From Liriodendron chinense (lineage: Eukaryota > Streptophyta > Magnoliopsida > Magnoliales > Magnoliaceae), in contig PVNU02001548.1 of the NCBI GenBank assembly GCA_003013855.2, forward strand, positions 4,278,001 to 4,342,000: a stretch of DNA of 64,000 nucleotides, read 5' to 3'. Shown here in pieces: positions 44,505 to 55,583 of this stretch. Positions within the stretch are counted from its first letter, which is position 1, and the number at the start of each line of letters is the position of its first letter. The notes under the pieces were generated by a model. The model was not told the origin of the DNA. It ran no database searches and saw only the letters and a list, made by a program, of their open reading frames with translations. The translations under genes and the position numbers were made by a program.

Positions 44505-46028
44505 ATGGAGATGTGGTTGCTCATCTTCCTCTCCATCTCTCTCTCCATAGCTTTGAAATACCTTCTCTCCAACCTCTTCCAAATACCAAACAGCAAGAAG
44601 AAGAAGCTCCCACCTGGCCCACCCACCATACCTTTATTGGGCAACCTTCTATGGCTGAGCAAGTCCCCCTTCGATCTGGAGTCCATCCTCCGGGAGCTCC
44701 ACGCCAAATATGGCCCCATCATCACCCTCCATATCGGCCCATGGCCCACCATCTTCATCGCCGACCACTCCCTTGCCCACGAAGCACTCATCCAGAAGGG
44801 GTCCATCTTCTCCGACCGGCCGCCTGCCACAGTGCCAAACCGCATAACTAGTAGCAACCAACATAACATTGGTACGGCCGGATATGGCCCACTATGGCGC
44901 ATCCTGCGTCGTAACCTCATGTCCGAAATCCTCCACCCTTCGCCGGTGAAGTCTTACGCCCAGGGCCGCAAGTGGGTCCTCGAGCTTTTGATCAAGCAGC
45001 TTCGATACCATGCCGATGCAGGCGAGCCTGTCCGTGTGGGGTAGAGCTTCAAGTACACCATGTTCTCTTTGCTCCTGCTCATGTGCTTCGGCCAGAGGCT
45101 AGACGAGAGCGTTGTGAAAAAAATTGAAGACATACAGCAGCAGTTGACCATGATCTTGCTTAGCTTCAACATCTTCGCCTTCCTGCCGAAGCTAGTAAAT
45201 ATCGTGTTCAGCAAGCGGTGGAACAGGCTCTTAAAGATCCGCCACGAGCAAGAACAGATCTTCATCCCTCTGATAAGAGCTTGTAGAGATCAGAAAGGAG
45301 ACGATCAAGATGAGAAGAGCTTTGTGTTTTCCTACGTCGACTCACTCCTCGCTCTCGAGCTGCCTGAAGAGGGAGGGAGGAAGCTCACCGAAGGTGAGAT
45401 GGTGAGCCTTTGCTCAGAGTTTCTAGCCGCGGGGACTGACACAACCTCAGCATCGCTGCAATGGATCCTGGCGAAAATCGTGAAGCACCAGGACATACAA
45501 TCGAAGCTGGCAGAAGAGATCGACGCAGTAGTTGGGAAGGAGAGAGAAATAAGAGAGGATGATATGCAGAAGATGCCATATCTGAAGGCGGTGATCATGG
45601 AGGGGCTGCGGAGGCACCCGCCGGGCCACTTCCTGCTGCCCCATGCTGTCTCAGAAGAGGTAACTTTGAACGGGTACGTCATACCAAAGAACACGACAAT
45701 CAATTTCCCTGTGGCAGAGATGAGCCTCAACAAGGAGGTCTGGGAGGATCCGACGGAATTCCGGCCGGAGAGATTCTTGGGCGGCGGCGAGGCCATCGAC
45801 ATAACAGGGAGTAGGGAAATAAAGATGATGCCTTTCGGGGCGGGGAGACGGATATGCCCTGCTCTTGGTCTGGCTATGCTGGTTCTGGAGTATTTTGTGG
45901 CTAATCTGGTGAGGGAATTCGAATGGAAGCCGAAGGATGGAGAAGATGTTGATTTAACTGAGAAGAACGAATTTATTATTGTTATGAAGAATCCTGTGGA
46001 GGCGAAGATCATTTCAAGAAGAAAGTAA
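44505..46028 (+). pseudogene. CYP89A-like P450 with one premature stop
   Basis: Collinear with 12810-14333 over all 507 codons and the stop, without a single indel. Codon 180 is TAG (45042-45044) where the intact copy has GTG. After it the frame continues open for 327 codons. All family landmarks persist: N-terminal anchor, PPGPP, AGTDTT, E/R of the K-helix, PERF, and FGAGRRICPALG with the haem cysteine. In the first 100 residues about 15 differ from the intact copy, mostly conservative. As written the product would be a 179-residue fragment lacking the haem-binding half. It could be a young pseudogene, an allele-specific nonsense mutation, or a sequencing error. Confidence 0.92.
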
Positions 46029-46545
46029 AGCTAGGTACTTTGTTTTTGCACCATCTTATGTCTGTTATTAACTCCTGTCACCTGCACTACTATATCAAAT
46101 ATTACTTAGCTAGCGATGATGGGTGCTTTTTTTTATTTTTATGAAACATTCCATCCTCATTGAAGAAACATGAAACATCATATATAGTGGCTAACAATGG
46201 CAGAAAAGCATGCAATTAAGCCAGATAGCTCTGGGCGAACTTCTGAAGGATTCTCTTCAAGCTAGCAAGATTAGATAGATTGGCTGTTGCCTAGAAATAA
46301 GGAAATGGCCAGGGTCCAGTCTATATTCTCCATGCGTCTTATATTTTAATGACCAACTTCTCTTTTTATTAAATCTTTTATTTTTCTGGCTGAAGGTTTT
46401 ATAATTCCACAGAGGTGTGGAATTAGCAATTCATGTCCAAATGACCATGCATCACAGTATGATGTACATGTAAGATTTGAGCTTTTCCACTGGACAAGCT
46501 ACATCTTTTAGATCTTCTCTCATAAAAATCAGACCATTTCACACC
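46029..46545. repeat. 3' flank homologous to the intact P450 locus
   Basis: 46120-46280 matches 14440-14640 ('gaaacattccatcctcattg', 'agcatgcaattaagccag'). 46340-46440 matches 15225-15325. 46486-46545 matches 15970-16030. The Harbinger-like insert at 15328-15939 is absent here. Confidence 0.8.
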
Positions 46546-47974
46546 ATAACACCAGGTATGTCACCTCGTGTTAGGCCGAAGGCCAAAAAATCACTCCCAT
46601 CTATGATTCAGGTGAACTACATGGTTGAAAACAGTGTACAAGGTAATGACCATCCTCCAAATTGTTTTCTTTGGTATAGACCACCTGAATAATATGTGGG
46701 TCTGACGTTTATGTCACAAGCTTATATATTTGTGTGACATCTAATGGTTGGAGTGGATTTCATATAATCATCATGGTCGGCGCTGTAAAAATCAAGGGTG
46801 TATGTCTCTCTCCCAACTATTTTCTTCATAGTTTGGATCTGGGCCTACTATAGTGTTAGGCATCTAATGAACAGAGTAGATGTTACATAAATATCATGGT
46901 GAACCCTGCTAATAACCAAAGTCCCATGCAACCATCATTAATTGGAAGAGTATAGAGCAAAGAAAAGAAGAAAAAAAAACTTGCAAGGGAGTCCGATTTT
47001 AACAGGGCCCACCTTGATTTTAATGTAAGATCCACTTTGACTATTAGATATTTAGTACTATATGAAACCCTGAGGTAAGAGAGAGAATAAGAAAAAGAAA
47101 AAAAAGAGAGAGAGAAAAGGTTGATCTGCAATTCTAGAGTCCACACCAAAGAAAAACATTAGGAAACATACACCCCATCTTAATTTTTACGCGGCTTACC
47201 ATGATAATTATATGAGATTTACTCAAATCTTTAAATTCCAACAAAGCATTTAGACTTGTGTCCAAAACATATAACCACCCATGATCCTTGCGGGACATAC
47301 GTACTAATGGGAACAGTTCACAGTTATACACTATTTCCAATCATGCATGTGGTCCATGTGAATCACAGATGGATTTAATTTATTAGGCTCTTGGCCTAAC
47401 ATTGAGTGGCGCACCTCGTGGTCCAAAGAATTTTACATGAACATTTTGGTGGGGCCCACCTGCACCACCCACCCATTTGCTCTCTTGGCATCTTCAAGGA
47501 AGGTAGTGAAATGATACTTACATCAGCAAAAGAGGTAGCTTTTTAAGGGCTGGTTTAATTTGCAAATTATAATGCAAATGCATGGTAAAATGGTCATCTT
47601 ACTTTTCCTTGTATTAACAAATCTTGGATCAAAGTTTACATTGACTGGAAAAATGTTTTGGTACAAACAAAAATTATGGGGCCCACAATCATGTATAGGT
47701 CATATCCATGCCTACCATCCCTTCTCCCAACTCATTTTAAGGCTCTAGCCCAAAAATGAAGTAGATCTAAAGCTCAAGTGAACCACACCGCATTAAACAG
47801 TGGGAATTGAACACCTATCATAGATAATTGCTTGGGGGCATAAAAATTTTGGATCAAGCTGATTTTTATGTGTTCCCTTTATCCATATCTTAATGATCTT
47901 ATGAACAGGTTGGATGACAAATAAACATCAATGTAGACTCTACAAAGGTATTGATTTTCAGTGGATGAGGTCCC

Positions 47975-47980
<6 letters not shown>

Positions 47981-48055
<75 letters not shown>
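47981..48055. repeat. (TA)n microsatellite
   Basis: About 37 TA repeats without interruption. Confidence 0.97.
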
Positions 48056-48058
<3 letters not shown>

Positions 48059-48164
48059 ATTTTCTATGTGTATAGAAACACATGGAATCTAATTAAGATT
48101 TATATCATTTTCAATGAAGTCCTCCAAAATTTAAACTAGTGTGAAAAGCAATAATGTTCTGTTT

Positions 48165-48360
48165 ATAGGCGTGTCTGGCCTGCGAGCCCAGCTGAAAGAT
48201 GCCTAGGCGTTTCAACAGCAGGTCTCAAGTTCGAGTGCTAAGGAGACACACTAACCCAATAGTGGGTGGGTACATTATGTGACTTAACCAAGTGGCAGCG
48301 TGGCCCAAGCTAGCAGGGTGGGTGCGTTGCATGACTAACTTTAAAATAAATAAAGGCTAT
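48165..48360 (+). mobile_element. Possible tRNA-derived SINE fragment
   Basis: 'ggtctcaagttcgagtgct' at about 48222 looks like the B-box/T-loop of a tRNA-derived promoter, preceded by 'gcgagcccagctgaaag'. No cloverleaf, A-box of good quality, or poly(A/T) end is clear. Confidence 0.25.
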
Positions 48361-48465
48361 GTATATAGGTAATTATGAAAATCAAATGAGCCCTAAACCT
48401 TTTTTAAAAAGGTACTGAAATGTAAATTTTATATTTATTAGGTAGTTTTTATAAAATATTCTCTA

Positions 48466-48545
48466 AATCAAATAAATAGCTTGAAAAAAAAATTAACTAC
48501 CAATTTACTTTTCTAAATCCACACTAATGCAAGAGGCGTACACAT
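48466..48545. repeat. Resumed flank of the duplicated block
   Basis: 'ttaactaccaatttacttttctaa' and 'cacactaatgcaagagg' continue the homology to 16075-16140 that was broken at 46545, showing the 1.9-kb insertion. Confidence 0.7.
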
Positions 48546-49089
48546 ATGGACAGAAGCGAATTCATTCAGGCAAAGCTCTTTAGGGGCCATAATGATGTAT
48601 GAGTTTTATCTATACCATCCATCCATTTTTCCATGTGATTTTAGGGCACGAACCCAAAAATAACTAAATCCAAGACTCAAGTGGACAACACGATGGGAAT
48701 TAAACTCACACCATTAGGGCATGTTTGGTGCCTAGACTTAAGAGGGATTAGGGGGGATTTGATGGGATAGGATTTGCAAACAGTAATAATTACTGCTGTC
48801 AGTGGATTATCGTGAAGTTTATGGAATACTACGGAATCTCAATCCATGTTTGGAATAGAAGAGTATATTGCTGACATATCTACCATTTAAGATATGTGTT
48901 GACATTGCATAAGTTTTGCAGGCCTCACCATGATGTTTGTGTTATATCCACACCGTCTATCAATTTTTCAAGATCGTTTTAGGGCATAAGCCCAAAAATC
49001 AAACAGATCCAATACTCAAGTTGACTACACAATAAAAAGTAGTGGGAACAATGATTCCCACCATTGAAACCTTCATGTGGCATAACATG
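48546..49089. mobile_element. Palindromic MITE halves
   Basis: Two damaged left halves (48590-48715 and 48920-49089) with the common core. A lone Harbinger-like 'attagggcatgtttggtgcc' tip lies at about 48714. The second half is interrupted by the CACTA element. Confidence 0.5.
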
Positions 49090-49751
49090 CACTACAAGAA
49101 AAATGACATTTACCAAGGAAATTTTTACTGAGGAAATGAATTTCCTGGGGCAATAACACACTTTTGCCGACAAAATTTGAATTTCGTAGGTACAAAACGA
49201 GTTATTTCGTGGCAAAAACAAAGATTTGAAAAGTTTCTACCTTAAGTTTACCGTTGAAAAATTTTGTTGGTAAAAGCCACAATTTCCCAAGAAATTTTCA
49301 GTTTGTCGATAATTTTTATATTTACCGAGGAAACGTTTGCTTGATAAAAGGTTACTTTTGCCAAGGAAAAAAATTCCTAGGTAGAAGTGAGAATCACCCA
49401 GGAAATGTATATTTGCCATCCAACCCGTTCATAAGGTTAAACAAACCAGGATGAAGGGAAAACACAAATATCATCTTGACCTAAAACTTTTGTGGCCCAC
49501 AAGAAGTTTCAATGGTAGGCGTTCAATCCCCACTACTTTTTGTGCTGGGGTCCACTTGAACTTTGGATCTGCCTAATTTTTGGGCACATGCCCTAAAATG
49601 ATCTCAAAAAATGGATGGACGGTGTGGATATAGTCCATACATCATGGTGGGACCCACAAAAGTTGCTTGCATTAACCGTACATTTTTCAAAAATTTCAAA
49701 CATATGAGCGTGGGAAGTAATGCTCTAGCCGAAATTTCAAGAGGTACAAAA

Positions 49752-49830
49752 TGCAATGCATCCCACCTAATCCTAGCCTCTCCAAACGCAATGCAATACA
49801 TCCCACCTAATCTCAGCATCTCCAAATGCT
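49752..49830. repeat. Two-copy short tandem repeat
   Basis: Two units of about 40 bp, each containing 'gcaat.catcccacctaatc' and 'catctccaaa', in the CACTA interior. Confidence 0.7.
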
Positions 49831-49854
49831 GCATAGAATTCGGATGGTCCCAAA

Positions 49855-50368
49855 TGTTGGAATTGGACGCTTCAAATCTTCTGCAACAAGGACCCGCAAC
49901 ACTGCTCGGTCTATTTCCTATTTGAGTCGGTCTCTTGCGCGGTTTTGCGCAAGAGGTTTCTAATTTTGATTTTATGCCTATAAAAGGGGTGTAATGCGAG
50001 ATTTGAAGTTTTGCCATTGGTGTCAGGTTTCCTAGAGAGAATTAAGAGAGTTCTAGGGTAAGAGAAAAGGCTTGGGAAAAGCTTGGGGTTTTCTGGGATG
50101 AGGAAAAGGACTATGCTTGTTTGTCTCATGTGAGAAGAAGCTTTGGGTAGCTTGGGATTTCTCTTGTGGGGCTGAGATCTAAGTTTTATTTCTTCTATAT
50201 CTTATAACCTTTGATATAATAGTATTGGATTGTTCGCTTTGTGCCGTGGTTTTTTACCCGTGAGGGGGTTTTTTCCATGTTAAATTTGAATTGCCTTCTT
50301 ATGTGTGTTTGATTGTTGATTGTGTGATTGCTTTGTTTGATTCGCTTCTACTGTCAATTTTCCTAACA
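49855..50368 (+). mobile_element. Solo LTR nested in the CACTA element
   Basis: 514 bp starting TGTTGGAATTGG and ending CCTAACA, flanked by identical CCAAA at 49850-49854 and 50369-50373. It has a TATA box (TATAAAAG, 49979-49986) and a downstream 'gtgccgtggttttttacccg' region, as in copia LTRs. No internal region is present, so it arose by LTR-LTR recombination. Confidence 0.85.
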
Positions 50369-50384
50369 CCAAATGTGATTGCAG

Positions 50385-50450
50385 ATTCTTCGGCAGCAGT
50401 TTCGCAACCTCCGGCGGAAGAACAACATGCCTATAAAAGATTTCATGTGG
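50385..50450 (+). pseudogene. Exon-like captured fragment, unidentified
   Basis: A 66-nt open stretch between 'gattgcag' and 'gtatca' that reads LRQQFRNLRRKNNMPIKDF. Clean splice-like borders and non-repetitive composition suggest a host exon carried by the CACTA element. The protein family is not recognised. Confidence 0.35.
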
Positions 50451-50689
50451 GTATCAAAAGACAGAAAATTAATTAACGATTACTGAGAACTATCAAAATT
50501 TCAGAAAAAAGAAAGGATATGAAAGAGGCATGTGCAGCAAACGGACCTGTATTCGTAGGTATCATCGAAGTATTTCTTAGAGTATTGGATCTAACCCATT
50601 TCTTGCTTTCCTCCGTTGGGGATTTTTAGCTTTCCGCTTTCCTCAGTTGGGGATTTTTAGCTTTCACCGAATCTCAGAGAGAGAGGGAG

Positions 50690-50738
50690 AATCAGAAACC
50701 CTAGATCAAATGTCTGATCTGCCAATGAAAAATGCATA

Positions 50739-50782
<44 letters not shown>

Positions 50783-50974
50783 CAGAAACCCTAGATCAAA
50801 TGTCTGATCTGCAATGAAAATGCATAGGAGAGAGAGAAGAGAAGAGAGAGAGGAGAGAGAGAGAATCAGGAAACCAGAGACAAATGTCTGATCTGCCCAA
50901 TGAAAAATGCATAAGGGAGAGAGAGGAGAGAGAGGAGAGGAGAGAGAGGAAGAGAGAGAGGAGAGAGGAGAGAG

Positions 50975-51005
<31 letters not shown>

Positions 51006-51049
51006 AGAAACCCTGATCAAATGTCTGATCTGCCAATGAAAAATGCATA

Positions 51050-51098
<49 letters not shown>

Positions 51099-51145
51099 TA
51101 GAAACCCTCAAATTCTGATTGCCAATGAAAATGCATAGGGAAGAG
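50690..51145. repeat. GA-rich minisatellite
   Basis: Five variant copies of a unit containing 'aaatgtctgatctgccaatg' and 'aaaaatgcataagg' begin near 50693, 50782, 50868, 51004 and 51098. They are separated by GA runs of different length (for example 50743-50780). The unit start 'agaaaccctaga' resembles a plant 5' leader. Confidence 0.88.
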
Positions 51146-52031
51146 GGAGGAGATCTGCGAGAGAGACTGTGAAATTGATCATCTTCTGCGATGAATGATG
51201 AGGGGGGTTTGGAGCGAAAAGAAGAGAGAGAGAAATGAGGGAGATAACGAGTGGGTTTGGAGCTGTAAGGAAGGCTATTTGCAACCATTGAGTGGAGACG
51301 ACACGTTTAAAAAACATTTGAAAAGGGTTTAAATCCATTCCTAAAAGTGTAATTTTTAGGCGATGCTTCATCGAGATTTGTGTAAAGTATTTGGACGGTA
51401 TAGATTGCCATGGAGCTTGGATAACAAGCTTTTGGAGGTGGGCGTGTATGGGAACCTTCACACACACCAGTTGCAGATTAATCTAGACCGTCCATTTAGC
51501 CTGACCCACTTTTCATTTATCGATGCAATTTAAATTTCGTCGTCATTTATAACTTTTTACCAAGAAAAAGTTTCGTATGTAAAGGCTCCTATTTAATCGA
51601 GAAAAATAATCCTCGGTAAAATTCCTACTTACCCAAGAAATGTGCATTTCGTTGGTGATTTACTCTTGTACTGAGGAAGTTTCTCTTTGGAAAAAATTTT
51701 GCTTTTACCCAGGAAAACTTTCCTCGGTAAAATGGACAATCACCAACGAAATTACAAATTCTTGGGTAATTGAAGCTTTTAACCAGGAATATTTTTCTCG
51801 GTGAAAGTAAGCTAAAACCTATCTTTTTAGCCACGAAATAATTCCATCTTTACCTAGGAAATTTTAATTTCGTTGATATTTATCCCTTTTACCAAGGAAA
51901 AGTTTCCTTAGTAAAAGCAAATGAGTATTTACCTACGAAATTTTATTTTCGTCGGTAAAAACATACTATTACCCAGGAAATTTGTTTCCTTGGTAAAAAT
52001 TTCCTAGGTAAAGGTGACTTTTCTTGTAGTG

Positions 52032-52504
52032 ACCTTTGATATTTATAGGGCCCACGGTGATGGTTATATAAAATCCACTCCAATCACTAGATGCCACATC
52101 AAAACATATGCCAAGGTTCGAAAGATCAGGCCAATCCATTATTTAAGTGGACCAAACAAACGAAATCAGTTTGGAGAGTGATGGTTGCCTGCACAGTGTT
52201 TCCAATCGTGAGGTCTACCTGAAACACGGATAGGGATGATTTTGGACCATAGGGCTGTTGGTCATGGTGGATTTCATGTAGTGGGCCCATTCGAGCTGGC
52301 AACCCTTTTACTTAGGTGAAATAACTTCACCCTCTTCCTGACGTCAAACCCATTGAATTTTGAATTGATAGTTGAAACTACTTTTTGAAATCTATTAGGC
52401 TGGGCTGGGCTGGGCTGGGCTGACAAGCTCTTGGATGTCTAAGTCCAAGCCTGGACCGTTTTAAAAGCCCGAGCTTGGCCCTTTGGCCTACACTTCAGTG
52501 CAAC
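52032..52504. other. Intergenic, repeat E-like and MITE pieces
   Basis: MITE fragments continue to about 52280. A fourfold 'gggct' run lies near 52400, then 'gcttggccctttggcc', a stretch resembling repeat E, which the following hAT element interrupts. Confidence 0.4.
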
Positions 52505-53754
52505 TAGGGTTGTACATCGATTCGATCAATTCGGTTTTAGATGAAATTGAAATTGAATTGATACTAAATTTTCAAAATTGAAATTGAAATTGAAATTGAA
52601 TTGATTTTATTTTTGAAATTTCGAATTGAAATTGAATTGACCCTAACTTTTTTGGAATTGATATAAGATTGAATTGATGGATTTTTTGATTCCATTCAAT
52701 TCGATTTTTCACACATCACATATTGAATTCCCACTTTTTCCTGTGTTGTGGTCCACCTGAGATTTGGATGTCTCATTTTCGGGCTCATGCCTTAAAATCA
52801 AATGGCAAAATGAATGTACGGAGTGGATAATATATAAATTATGGTGGACCCCACATAGTTTACTCAATACGTAATCTACATTCGGAATTTAAATGGGTGT
52901 GGATTTCCTACAAAGCCTTTTGCAGGAAGTTCCTATGCTTGGAAACCTACACTCTTTCCAATTATGTGGTCTGCCTTAATCACAACCCATCATGATGTTT
53001 GTGAGAAATTCAACCCATCTATTCATTTTCTAAGATCATTTTAGGATGTTCCACCAAATACGAGACAGATCCAAGACTCAAGTGGGCTGAAAACGTGAGG
53101 ATTGAACATCCATAGTTGAAATATCCGTGATGCCATAGAAGTTTTGGATCGGGCTAAAATTTTTATTTTCAGTTCATCCTTGTAGGAATGACATTATGAA
53201 CGATATGGATAGCATATAAGCATCATTGTGGACCCAGAGAGTTTCAACGGTAGGAATTTTCCTAGCATACAAACATCACTCTAGAAATCATTCGTTGCTA
53301 ACTTGAAGCCTATCTGAAGCTTTAGTGGACCATGCCACATGAAACAGTGGGAATAATGGTTTCCACTGTTGAAACCTTCCTAGGGCCCACGGTGACATTT
53401 ATTTGTCATCCAACCTATTTATAAGATCAGGTAGACATGTTTGAATGGAAAACACAAATATCAGCTTGATTCAAAACTTTTGTGGCCTACAACAATTTTT
53501 CAATGATAGAGGTTCAATTCACATCGTTTCCTGTAGTGTTAGCCACTTGTGCTTTGTAGCTGCTTCAAGTTTGAGCTCGAGCTATAAAATTATCTTTTAA
53601 AATGTAATAATGGATGAACTGAGTGGATAAAACGAATAAATCACTGTGGGCCCCACAAAGTTTACTGATCAGTACTCTAAGCGCATTGAGTTACTAAGTA
53701 CACAATTTGGTTAGTCTTGGACTCTTGGGTGGGCGCGAATATGCAGAAAGGTGG

Positions 53755-54190
53755 TTTCAAAGCTCTATGGGCCCCACCATGATGTATGTGTTTTATCTAA
53801 GTTGTCCATCCATTTTTCCATATGATTCTAAGACATTATCCAAAAAATGAGATATATCCAAATCTCAAGTGGACCACACCGCAAGAAAACACTGGGGGAT
53901 TGACGCTTACTATTGAAATCTTTTTGGGGCCTTTGAAGTTTGGTATCAAGATGATATTTGTTTTTTCCCTTCCTCTAGGTCTATGTGACCTTATCAACAG
54001 GTTGGATGACAATAAACATTACAATGGGCCTTAGGAAGAATTTAATGGTGGACGTTCAATCCCCATTGTTTTTTTGTGGTGTGGTCAACCTGAGATATAT
54101 ATTTTTCTAATTTTTTTGGATTTTGCCTTAAATTCAAATGTAAAAATGGATGGATGGCATAGATAAAACACACTATGATGTATATATTTC
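53755..54190. mobile_element. Palindromic MITE nested in the hAT element
   Basis: The left arm 'ctctatgggccccaccatga' with 'gtatgtgttttatc' is mirrored by 'gataaaacacactatgatg'. The core is intact between. The right tip runs into the TA tract. Confidence 0.65.
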
Positions 54191-54200
54191 TTCCATGGAT

Positions 54201-54203
<3 letters not shown>

Positions 54204-54270
<67 letters not shown>
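54204..54270. repeat. (TA)n microsatellite
   Basis: About 33 TA repeats followed by a short CA run. Confidence 0.97.
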
Positions 54271-54277
<7 letters not shown>

Positions 54278-54821
54278 TTAATTCAATTAAATTAATCGAT
54301 TCAATTCGATACAGGTCGATTCGATCGATCAGAACCAAAAATTGAAATTGAATTTTTTTTTTTAAAAAAAATTGAATTGAATTGATCTTGAGGAACAATT
54401 CGATTTGTTCGATTCGATTCGATCAATAAATTGATCATAAATTGAATTGTGTGCAGCCCTAAGTGCAACTCCAGCCTGAGGTGGGCCAGTGCTAAAATCC
54501 CCAAGGGCCAACCCAGCCAATTAACACCTCTCATGATAACCCCCAAGCGGATTTTGATTAGCTTGAAATGAATTTCAAAACTCTGATACACTTTGATAAG
54601 GTTGACAAAAACATTATTAGCAATTAAAGAATCTCATTCTTTATTGGCGTATTGGAGAGTCCCATCATATAAACAGTCTAGATAGCAGACACGTGAGCTA
54701 GATCCAATAACTGCCACAGGCACAAGATGGGAATGGCCCACAAGAGCCTTTAAACCGTACGTTCTCATTTTATAATGGTGACCCACTTGATAATTGGACT
54801 ACCTCAAGGGCTGGCCAGGGC

Positions 54822-55575
54822 TAGAGGAGGGCAACGATCCCGGCCGAGTCGAGTTAGCCCTAGTTTGGTTTGGTTTGTTTTTGTACCACCGCAGTTTGTG
54901 GATCAGTTTGGTTTGGGTTTCAGGGCCGACCCATGCGGCCCGAGTTTGGTTTGCTCCAAAAAAATCTGGTTCGAGCCGGGATCGGCTTGTTTGAAAATTT
55001 CGAATCGGGCCCGGCCGAGTTCAAACAGACAGTCACTCTTTTTTCGTTATTTATTTAAATAGAAAAGAATTTAAAAACTTAGAAAAAAAAGTACAAACAT
55101 ATCTTACTATATGATGTTTAACATCCTTCAAAAGAGTGCAACTTCAAAATAGACATGTAAGAGTATTTTCCAAACAAAAGTACACAAGCATAATCTTACA
55201 AGTGCAAGGAAACAGTGTGTATTCATGTAAATGTATTATGTATTATCCATGTCATCATGTATGTGTATTATCCATGTTATCCATATGTTTTACGTATCAT
55301 TTTAGGACATGATCCCAAAATGGAATCATATCCAAAGCTCAAGTGGATCACACCACAGGAAACAGTGTACTTATAATCTACGAGCTGAATCAAATCGAGC
55401 TTCGAGTCGAGCCTGAGCCGGAACTGCCCTAGTTTGAGTTTGGTTTGTTTTTTCAAACGAGCTTGACTCGGAGGCTTGGTTTGGTTTGAACTTCCATTCG
55501 AACCAATCCAAGCCGAGCTTTTTCGAACCAATCCGAGCCGAGCTTTCGAGCTGGCTTGGTTTGTGCCCACCTCTA
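54822..55575. mobile_element. hAT-type non-autonomous element, 754 bp
   Basis: Tips are TAGAGGAGGGCA and, inverted at the right, TAGAGGTGGGCA. The flanks are identical 8-bp GCCAGGGC (54814-54821 and 55576-55583). The ends consist of 'ccgagtcgag' / 'tttggtttgg' degenerate repeats in opposite orientation. No transposase. Confidence 0.88.
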
Positions 55576-55583
55576 GCCAGGGC

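Larger units (their letters stand above)
46546..48465. other. Insertion within the duplicated flank; no gene
   Basis: About 1.9 kb with no counterpart at 16.03 kb. It holds diverged MITE core pieces (47680-47960), a long TA tract and a possible SINE. No coding sequence recognised. Confidence 0.5.
49090..52031. mobile_element. CACTA-type (En/Spm) non-autonomous element
   Basis: 2942 bp bounded by CACTACAAGAAAA and its inverse TTTTCTTGTAGTG. Many short subterminal repeats of the 'ttaccaaggaaa' / 'tttcctcggtaaaa' type occur in both orientations within 300-450 bp of each end, as expected for transposase-binding arrays. The 3-bp flanks (ATG, ACC) do not match. The interior contains a MITE half (49395-49650), a solo LTR (49855-50368), an exon-like segment and a GA-rich minisatellite. 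No transposase. Confidence 0.88.
52505..54461. mobile_element. hAT-type non-autonomous element, 1.96 kb
   Basis: Tips are TAGGGTTGTACA and TGTGCAGCCCTA, with identical 8-bp AGTGCAAC at 52497-52504 and 54462-54469. Both ends are followed inward by 'gaattgaattga'-type runs in opposite orientation. The interior holds nested palindromic MITE parts (52735-52870, 52898-53280, 53300-53680, 53755-54190) and a TA microsatellite. No transposase. Confidence 0.88.

Noticed and set aside
48222..48250. tRNA gene
   Set aside because: Only a T-loop-like segment is present. No acceptor stem pairing or anticodon arm could be built.
50796..51288. Ser/Leu-rich open frames
   Set aside because: Translation of the GA-rich minisatellite in the CACTA element.
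49087..52034. 3-bp target duplication for the CACTA element
   Set aside because: The flanks are ATG and ACC and do not match. The element is called on termini and subterminal repeats only.
54042..54398. Frames containing long Ile-Tyr repeats
   Set aside because: Translation of the TA microsatellite.
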